DNA of 10,908 bases from CAYXUG01 sp964468655 (GTDB taxonomy: Bacteria > Fidelibacterota > Marinisomatia > Marinisomatales > CAYXUG01), in the NCBI GenBank assembly GCA_964468655.1, contig CAYXUG010000063.1, positions 1-10,908 on the forward strand, read 5' to 3'. A model generated the notes under the pieces. The model saw only the letters and a program-made list of their open reading frames with translations. It was not told the origin of the DNA and searched no databases. Numbering within the stretch: position 1 is the first letter of the stretch; every line of letters starts with the position of its first letter. Made by a program: the position numbers and the translations under genes. Of the stretch, positions 5,730 through 10,908 are shown one piece after another.

Positions 5730-6814
5730 AACAAATCTTCTCTGCCATGGCTAACCAGTTTATCCACTAATTTTCGAACGTCTTCGGAACTCTCTTTTGG
5801 TACAATCAGTGTAACATCCTTTAAATTTACTACTACAATATTATCTACACCAATCACAGCAGTCAATTTGTCGGGAGAATGAATCAGATTATTAATACCC
5901 TCTAAAATAATCACATCTCCTTTAAAAGCGTTTCCCTCACTGTCCTTTTCTGAAATTTCATAAATACTGTTCCAAGAACCAATATCGTTCCAATCGAATG
6001 AACCCTCCACAACCAAGACATTGTCTGATTTTTCAAGCATTCCATAATCAACCGATTCCGGCTCAATATTTTCCCACGAATTGCTTAAAACATTGTTGTA
6101 ATCATCAGTCCCTACCGACTTTCCTATTTTCTCAAGATGTTCAAACTGATTAGGCATGTGCAGTTTCAAAGCTTTAAGAAAGGATGAGACTTTCCAGACA
6201 AACATTCCGCTGTTCCACAAATAATTTCCGCTGTCAAGATACTTGATTGCAAGATTAGAATCCGGTTTTTCAATAAACGAATCCACATTGAAAACTCCAT
6301 CAGGCAGACCGGTATCATTTTTATCAACTTGAATATAACCATATCCAGTTGATGGATAGGCGGGATTGATACCGAGTGTAACAAGCCCGTTTTCAGAAAT
6401 GGCAGTTTCTGCTGCCAGTTGAAGTGACTCAGAAAATGTTTCATGATTCGAAATCAAATGATCTGCGGGGAATACTCCCATGACTGAATTCTCATTTTCT
6501 TTTGACAGATGAAAAGCAACCAAACCAATAGCAGGAGCTGTATTTTTCCCTGATGGTTCCAAAATAATGTTTTTTTCATCCAATAATCCACTGACTTCGT
6601 TTTTTATTCTCTCTGCCAGTTCACTGTTAGTCACCACATAAATATCACTGACAAACTCAATTCCGGAAAGGCGGTCAACGGTCATTTGCAATAGCGACTT
6701 TTCACCTATCAAATTGAGCATCTGCTTTGGATTGGATTTTCTGCTCACTGGCCAGAAACGGGTTCCCCTACCGCCTGCCATGATAACGCATTTCATTTTA
6801 TGATCACTGCTCAT
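5726..6814 (-). CDS. manC: Mannose-1-phosphate guanylyltransferase
   Basis: A 362-residue cytosolic nucleotidyltransferase making GDP-mannose from mannose-1-phosphate and GTP, the donor for surface glycans and for deoxyhexose sugars. The signature GGRGTRFWPVSRKSNPKQ (14-31) carries the GTP-binding loop and catalytic Lys region. FPADHL (115-120) provides the metal-binding Asp. F-IEKPD (180-185) and GNYLWNSGMFVWK (196-208) are the sugar-phosphate site, and FDWNDIGSW (273-281) is the usual ManC segment. It is a single-domain, short form, without the cupin phosphomannose-isomerase half of the ~470-aa bifunctional proteins. Met7 (6796) is an alternative start just before CVIMAGG; neither start has a strong Shine-Dalgarno. 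It begins 6 bases after the lipoprotein stop and overlaps the 92-aa gene by 4 bases. No other nucleotide-sugar gene is in view. Confidence 0.94.
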   Translation of the reverse strand: MSSDHKMKCVIMAGGRGTRFWPVSRKSNPKQMLNLIGEKSLLQMTVDRLSGIEFVSDIYVVTNSELAERIKNEVSGLLDEKNIILEPSGKNTAPAIGLVAFHLSKENENSVMGVFPADHLISNHETFSESLQLAAETAISENGLVTLGINPAYPSTGYGYIQVDKNDTGLPDGVFNVDSFIEKPDSNLAIKYLDSGNYLWNSGMFVWKVSSFLKALKLHMPNQFEHLEKIGKSVGTDDYNNVLSNSWENIEPESVDYGMLEKSDNVLVVEGSFDWNDIGSWNSIYEISEKDSEGNAFKGDVIILEGINNLIHSPDKLTAVIGVDNIVVVNLKDVTLIVPKESSEDVRKLVDKLVSHGREDLL

Positions 6815-6820
6815 GTCTTT

Positions 6821-8494
6821 TTATTCCGGATAATGTAATTCCAATCCTTCAACAATCCAATTCGCTCTAACCTCAATGGTATCCGGAAGAACGAAAAACG
6901 GTTCAGAGGGTTGAAAAGGGATTGCCTTCCCCGAACTATAACGTCCATTATTATCTTTGTCCTGATAAGCATTCAACTGCCAAAATCCTGAAGGTATATT
7001 ATCCAGCATAAATTCGTTGGCCGAATTTACAACTACTGAATGAATCGTGTTTTCAGTTTCATACATTAAAGCTTCCACAACAGTTCCAGCAGCATATTTA
7101 CCATGAACAGTCCCTGAAATTCCTCCCTTCCCTATCTTTTCAGCAATTTTAAAATTAACTGTTACCAGTGAATCCGACATACTATTCCCCGAAAAAGATT
7201 TAACGTTAAATCCATATATTTTGATTGAAAATTTATCACCAGTTTCCCATTTTCCCTTCGGTTGAATTCTAATTTTAGCCGGATCCACAATTTCTATTTT
7301 AAATTCTGTTTCGATGGTATCATCCAATGTTACGTGAAACAAGGAATCGTTTTCTGAAATGTTTATCGGGGTATTAAACTGAAGCGTAAAAGTGGATTCT
7401 TCCGGATTATGTTCCGCTGTTGAATTTGTCGCTGGAGAAATGAGTTCTACTTTCGTGGTATCAATTCCCGGGACTGAAACTGTGGAAGAATCGGAAAAAA
7501 GAGTACCGTCAAAAATGTCCATTACTTCACTGAAGAAAACTTCCATTTTCACCGGCGCATCTGCAAGATCAGAATAAAAATAGATTCGTTGTGAAGGTGT
7601 TTCAGTCTGAAAAATAAAATCAGGCGAAAATCGCTCATTCACCGTATCCTGTGAAAAGGCAATCCATCCCGGAGATTGTTCTTCAATCGCTACAGGATTT
7701 GTAAACTTCGCCGCCCCCTGATTGGATGTCTCCATTTTCACCGAAAGCACGTTCAGTGCGGGAATTTCTTTTTCCACCTTCATATTAATTTGAGATAAAA
7801 TTGAATCTTCTCCGGTTATGGACAAAGGCACTTCCCAATGGAGGCCATAAGCCATTCTTGCAGGATTCACAGGAAAAGGGGCAGCGCCGCCTGTGAATGA
7901 TATAATTTGATAATCGCCCTCTTCAAGAAATGCAAAGTGATACTTCCCTGAATCATCCGTCATTGAATAATAGTCCGGTTCCCTGATAAAAAGTGAATCC
8001 ATTGTCTTCGCACCCAAATTATAAAGATAAACCAAACTGGATTCACCCTCAGGATTAAAAACTGTTCCCTTAATCACTCCACCTGCAATTTCTTTTCCTG
8101 TGCTGTATGCCAGCTGATAGGTTTGATCCAGTTGGTTTTTATGTTCATCTTCAATAATTCTGTCAAGGGTCAGGATATACGTCTGATTGGTGTCGAGATT
8201 TTCTGGCAGGATTACAGTGAGTTCTTCTTTTTTAATTTTAAATTTCAGTTCACCATCAACATTAGGCACCAACCGGATTCCTTTTTCAAGAGTCATTTCA
8301 TTCAACCGTTCAGAAAATTTGAGATGTATTTTTAAACCCCCATCAATTTGTGTTTTGCCAGATGGCGGTGTTACCGAAATAATGAATGGAGACGTTTTAT
8401 CCACAGGTCCTCCAGGTGGCGGACCGATTGCAGCACAAGAAAAGATGAGCAGCAATACCGCTGAATAAAGAAACAATCTCACTGAAGCAATCAA
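6821..8494 (-). CDS. Ig-like domain (SbsA-type) lipoprotein
   Basis: A 557-residue predicted lipoprotein. A hydrophobic signal (about 6-19) ends in a lipobox-like LIFSC with Cys20 as the lipidated residue, and the mature protein begins AAIGPPPGGPVDKT. Residues about 31-133 look like a bacterial Ig-like (Big_5/SbsA) domain: SPFIISVTPPSG, then IHLKFSERLN. Residues about 138-205 look like a carboxypeptidase-regulatory-like beta sandwich, a second Ig-like unit lies at about 350-450, and a C-terminal sandwich at about 457-545 contains YQDKDNNGRYSSGK. Such proteins are common in Bacteroidota and relatives and sit at the outer membrane with unknown function. The TTG start at 8494 overlaps the SfsA stop by 4 bases. 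GTG at codon 5 (8482) would give the shorter signal MRLFLYSAVLLLIFSC and is at least as likely; no Shine-Dalgarno separates them. Confidence 0.87.
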   Translation of the reverse strand: MIASVRLFLYSAVLLLIFSCAAIGPPPGGPVDKTSPFIISVTPPSGKTQIDGGLKIHLKFSERLNEMTLEKGIRLVPNVDGELKFKIKKEELTVILPENLDTNQTYILTLDRIIEDEHKNQLDQTYQLAYSTGKEIAGGVIKGTVFNPEGESSLVYLYNLGAKTMDSLFIREPDYYSMTDDSGKYHFAFLEEGDYQIISFTGGAAPFPVNPARMAYGLHWEVPLSITGEDSILSQINMKVEKEIPALNVLSVKMETSNQGAAKFTNPVAIEEQSPGWIAFSQDTVNERFSPDFIFQTETPSQRIYFYSDLADAPVKMEVFFSEVMDIFDGTLFSDSSTVSVPGIDTTKVELISPATNSTAEHNPEESTFTLQFNTPINISENDSLFHVTLDDTIETEFKIEIVDPAKIRIQPKGKWETGDKFSIKIYGFNVKSFSGNSMSDSLVTVNFKIAEKIGKGGISGTVHGKYAAGTVVEALMYETENTIHSVVVNSANEFMLDNIPSGFWQLNAYQDKDNNGRYSSGKAIPFQPSEPFFVLPDTIEVRANWIVEGLELHYPE

Positions 8495-9192
8495 TTCAAA
8501 TTGTACGGAATTTCTCCCATGTATTTAATGGACTCCGGAGTCACTTTAGCTTTAATGACATGAATCCGGACACCTGTTTTTTCCGCACTTTTCAGCGATT
8601 CAGCAAACTTCGGATCTCTTTCACATTGAGGGCGAAATGAATTTACATCTGATCTTTGGCAGACAAATAACACGCCGGCATCATTCCCGGATTTAACAAG
8701 TTCACTAAGGGCAGTCATGTGCCTTGTTCCACGTTCAGTAACCGCATCCGGAAACATGGCAACACCATCTTCAACAAGTGTCACTGATTTTACTTCCAAA
8801 TAAAATGGGATCCCATTCTTCTCCAATAGGAAATCAAACCGGTGCGATCCTGACTTAACTTCAGCTTTCTTTAACGTGTAACCCTCAAAAAAAGGAAGTT
8901 GATTTGTTTTCAGTAAATTATTCACAAACCGGTTGGGCAATGTTGAATCAATGGAGACCCACTCATTTTTTGATTTAACCATAACAGTTGTCCACTCTGT
9001 TTTTCTTTGAGTTGCTGTTCCATTTGGTACATGCCTGACCTTTAGTTCAACATCCGGGAGGAGTAATTCGTTGAGCCGGCCCGGGTCCGGGAGATGACTT
9101 TCCACTTTTTTACCATTCACCTGTACTACAGTGAGAAACCTGTTTGGGCGGTCAACAAATGATGCAGTGCAAAGTGGTCCTGAGATGTTCAT
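8491..9192 (-). CDS. sfsA: SfsA family DNA/RNA nuclease (sugar fermentation stimulation protein A homologue)
   Basis: A 233-residue cytosolic protein of the usual SfsA length. N-terminal OB-like part: RPNRFL (15-20), then HLPDPGRLNELL (33-44), a family hallmark. The nuclease-like core has RFDFLL (118-123) with D120 and YLEVKSVTLV (131-140) with E133 and K135, forming a PD-(D/E)xK pattern. FPDAVTERGTRHM (147-159) is the other strong signature. SfsA was named for enhancing maltose metabolism in E. coli; nuclease activity is the current family description, and its physiological role is unclear. Its ATG follows the upstream TAA with no gap (TAAATG), and its TGA overlaps the lipoprotein start. Confidence 0.95.
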   Translation of the reverse strand: MNISGPLCTASFVDRPNRFLTVVQVNGKKVESHLPDPGRLNELLLPDVELKVRHVPNGTATQRKTEWTTVMVKSKNEWVSIDSTLPNRFVNNLLKTNQLPFFEGYTLKKAEVKSGSHRFDFLLEKNGIPFYLEVKSVTLVEDGVAMFPDAVTERGTRHMTALSELVKSGNDAGVLFVCQRSDVNSFRPQCERDPKFAESLKSAEKTGVRIHVIKAKVTPESIKYMGEIPYNLN

Positions 9193-9552
9193 TTATCCAG
9201 GCGCAGAATTTTTTTCTTCATGAAGTTCATTTAACGTTTCCGTGGCTCTTCTGATATGAGGAACGCAAATCGATCCGCCTGCTACCATGGCTACATTAAA
9301 TAGTTCTACAAATTGATCCCTGCTCAACCCAAGTTCATAACATTGCATGATATGGTATGTTATACAGTCATCACAGCGCAGGACAAGAGAAGCGACCAAT
9401 CCCATCATTTCTTTTGTTTTTTTATCGAGTTTCCCATCTTCATACACACTTCGATCAAGTCCGAAAAACCGTTTTGTATCAAGATTGCCGTCATGAAGGA
9501 TCTGATGTTTCATTTCTTCTCTGAATTTTCTGAATTTTTCAAGATTGCTCAT
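9193..9552 (-). CDS. AhpD-like carboxymuconolactone decarboxylase family protein
   Basis: A 119-residue all-helical protein. The AhpD redox motif E-x11-C-x2-C-x3-H is intact at E48, C60, C63 and H67 (LRCDDCITYH), so thiol-disulfide or peroxidase chemistry is more likely than decarboxylation. MMGLVASLVLRC before it and ELFNVAMVAGGSICVPHIRRA (84-104) after it are typical of the family; C71 and C96 are extra cysteines. No peroxiredoxin or lipoamide enzyme is adjacent, so its partner is unknown. It lies 15 bases after the PLP-enzyme stop and directly abuts sfsA. Its neighbour handles sulfur amino acids, which could hint at thiol metabolism, but that is inference. Confidence 0.9.
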   Translation of the reverse strand: MSNLEKFRKFREEMKHQILHDGNLDTKRFFGLDRSVYEDGKLDKKTKEMMGLVASLVLRCDDCITYHIMQCYELGLSRDQFVELFNVAMVAGGSICVPHIRRATETLNELHEEKNSAPG

Positions 9553-9567
9553 AATCTATAATCGTCC

Positions 9568-10710
9568 CTAAGCTTTCTCAAGCGCCTGTTTCAAATCACT
9601 AATAATATCTTCCGGATCTTCAATTCCCACTGAAATCCTCACAAGGCCGTCTGTCAGTCCTCTCGCTTCCCGCTCCTCTCTCGGAACATCCACATGTGTC
9701 ATGGTTGCAGGGTGGGTGATCATGGTTTCCACAGCGCCAAGACTTTCAGCCAGTGAACAAAGTTGAACATTGTTCATTAGTTTTTTCCCTGCTTGAATTC
9801 CACCCGTCAATTCAAACGATATCATGCCGGTGTATCCGCTCATCTGTTCTTTAGCAATTGTGTGCTGAAGATGTGACTCTAAACCGGGATAGGTTACTCT
9901 TGCAACCTTGGGATGGTTTTCCAAAAACTGTGCTACAATCTGCCCATTTTGGGAATGTTTCTCCATTCTGAGGTGGAGAGTTTTGACACCCAGCAAAGTC
10001 AGCCAGCAATCAAAAGGGCTCGGTACTGCACCGATTGTTTTCTGGACATATCTCATTTCTTCAAATATGTCTTCACGGTTTGTGATAACGATTCCACCAA
10101 TCAACTGATTGTGTCCGCTGATGTATTTTGTGGTGCTGTGAACCACCATATCAGCGCCGTATTCCAACGGCCTCAAATAGACAGGTGTAGCAAATGTGGA
10201 ATCAACTCCATAAAACAAATTGTGCTTTTTAGCAATTTTACCTACAGCATAAAGATCGGTTATTTTTAAGAGTGGATTGGTAGGCGTTTCAATCCAGATC
10301 ATTCTTGTTTCTGGCTTGATTGCGCCTTCCACATTCGCCGGATCGGTACTGTCAACATAGGTGAACGATAAACCATAATTCACGAGAATATTATCAAAAT
10401 GCCGGGATACACCACCGTACACATCATCTGAACACACCACATGATCTCCGGATTTCAGCAGTTTCATGCAGCTGTCCACAGATGCCATACCGCTTGCGAA
10501 TGCGGCGCCGTATTTTCCGCCTTCAATGGCAGCGAGGTTTTCTTCCATCAACTGCCGGGTGGGATTTGCAGAGCGTGTGTAATCGAAACCCAGATCCCTT
10601 CCCACTTCTGGCAGAACATACGTTGCTGTCTGGTACATGGGAGGGACTATCGCCCCGGTTGTGGGGTCAGGCTTGATTCCTGCTCTGACTACTTTTGTAT
10701 CAAATTTCAT
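9568..10710 (-). CDS. Cys/Met metabolism PLP enzyme (cystathionine gamma-synthase / gamma-lyase family; metB- or mccB-like)
   Basis: A 380-residue fold-type I PLP enzyme of full family length, cytosolic and normally tetrameric. Visible features: YTRSANPT (44-51), supplying phosphate contacts across the dimer; ASGM (72-75); ETPTNPLLKI (141-150); D170 in VDSTFATP, pairing with the pyridine nitrogen; the Schiff-base lysine K195 in HSTTKYISGH; and R358 in LVRISVGIED, binding the substrate carboxylate. After K195 the usual GHSD is GHNQ. Sequence alone does not separate gamma-synthase (cystathionine from an activated homoserine plus cysteine), gamma-lyase, methionine gamma-lyase or an O-acylhomoserine sulfhydrylase; the first two are most likely, and no other methionine gene is nearby to help. 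ATG at 10710 is supported by AGGAG 5 bases upstream. First gene of its run. Confidence 0.93.
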   Translation of the reverse strand: MKFDTKVVRAGIKPDPTTGAIVPPMYQTATYVLPEVGRDLGFDYTRSANPTRQLMEENLAAIEGGKYGAAFASGMASVDSCMKLLKSGDHVVCSDDVYGGVSRHFDNILVNYGLSFTYVDSTDPANVEGAIKPETRMIWIETPTNPLLKITDLYAVGKIAKKHNLFYGVDSTFATPVYLRPLEYGADMVVHSTTKYISGHNQLIGGIVITNREDIFEEMRYVQKTIGAVPSPFDCWLTLLGVKTLHLRMEKHSQNGQIVAQFLENHPKVARVTYPGLESHLQHTIAKEQMSGYTGMISFELTGGIQAGKKLMNNVQLCSLAESLGAVETMITHPATMTHVDVPREEREARGLTDGLVRISVGIEDPEDIISDLKQALEKA

Positions 10711-10908
10711 TTTATCTCCTATTTATTTTGTCATAAGCGAAAAAGGGAAACTGGAAAGATGTACACAGCACTCTGAGGGAAAATTGGATAAATAACCACC
10801 AATTCTGCTACCATAGTGCTACTGTTTATTACTTTTTGAATAAATTAGCATCGGATAGTGTTGATCATCATTCTGCAGAAATCTTTTCAATTGCAGTAAT
10901 TGTGAACT
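10711..10908 (-). other. Upstream region of the first gene run, no confident gene
   Basis: Apart from the ribosome binding site I see no SAM-riboswitch or T-box core, and no convincing promoter. An inverted repeat (AGAATTGG / CCAATTTT on the minus strand, one G-U pair, 11-nt loop) occupies 10780-10806 and could weakly terminate an upstream gene. At the right edge two minus-strand frames are open to the window end. One ends at 10868 with the peptide FTITAIEKISAE, the other at 10819 with 29 residues. Either could be the tail of a neighbouring gene, but 13-29 codons are too few to decide. Confidence 0.4.
10716..10720 (-). promoter_or_regulatory. Ribosome binding site AGGAG of the PLP-enzyme gene
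   Basis: The minus strand reads AGGAG-ATAAA-ATG, 5 bases of spacing. It is the strongest Shine-Dalgarno in the window and fits the first gene of a transcript. Confidence 0.7.

Noticed and set aside
8187..8468. 93-aa plus-strand open frame opposite the lipoprotein signal region
   Set aside because: Antisense to a gene with a convincing lipobox and Ig-like sequence; no domain or start signal of its own.
9913..10269. 118-aa plus-strand open frame inside the PLP-enzyme gene
   Set aside because: A shadow frame opposite a clear enzyme with intact active-site motifs; no independent evidence of coding.
10711..10908. SAM riboswitch or T-box upstream of the sulfur amino-acid enzyme
   Set aside because: No recognisable conserved core or strong GC-paired stems in the leader.
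10868..10908. C-terminal fragment of another minus-strand gene (peptide FTITAIEKISAE)
   Set aside because: Only 13 codons including the stop are visible, and another frame is equally open, so coding cannot be shown.

Overview
The window holds one tRNA gene and ten protein genes, all on the minus strand. Composition is AT-rich (roughly 40% GC by eye), gene packing is tight, and several starts are GTG or TTG. The gene repertoire is typical of the FCB superphylum: an Ig-like lipoprotein whose mature end reads GPPPGGPVDKT, an EF-G-like GTPase with a degenerate G3 box, an SSS transporter with a soluble tail, and a ManC followed by a ~90-aa protein. Ca. Marinimicrobia, Ignavibacteria, Calditrichota and Balneolota-type bacteria are all plausible. 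This placement is inference from remembered family resemblance and is not proven by a marker.

Layout, in transcription order from right to left. Positions 10711-10908 are an upstream non-coding stretch. A six-gene run follows: a Cys/Met-metabolism PLP enzyme of the cystathionine gamma-synthase/lyase family (10710-9568), an AhpD-like carboxymuconolactone decarboxylase family protein (9552-9193), SfsA (9192-8491), an Ig-like lipoprotein (8494-6821), mannose-1-phosphate guanylyltransferase (6814-5726) and a 92-aa conserved-looking protein (5729-5451). Gaps are 15 bp or less, or genes overlap by a few bases, so this looks like one transcript. A 119-bp gap with a possible promoter separates a second run: EF-G-like GTPase (5331-3235), HIT-family hydrolase/phosphorylase (3210-2716), a 100-aa three-helix membrane protein (2723-2421) and an SSS-family sodium:solute symporter (2421-325). 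The last three genes overlap and are probably translationally coupled.

The left end (1-324) carries tRNA-Asn(GTT), cut at its 3' end by the window edge. Behind it lie two diverged copies of a 46-bp repeat whose ends reproduce the first 12-13 nt of that tRNA. The outer copy is part of a longer stretch that keeps three blocks of the tRNA in order with palindromic sequence between them. This is the least ordinary structure in the window.

The rest is mostly housekeeping: sulfur amino-acid metabolism, GDP-mannose supply, nucleotide-signal turnover, an EF-G paralogue and solute uptake. I see no defence system, CRISPR array, transposase, phage gene or secondary-metabolite cluster. The best candidates for something under-described are the tRNA-derived repeats, the small membrane partner of the symporter, and the small protein coupled to ManC.
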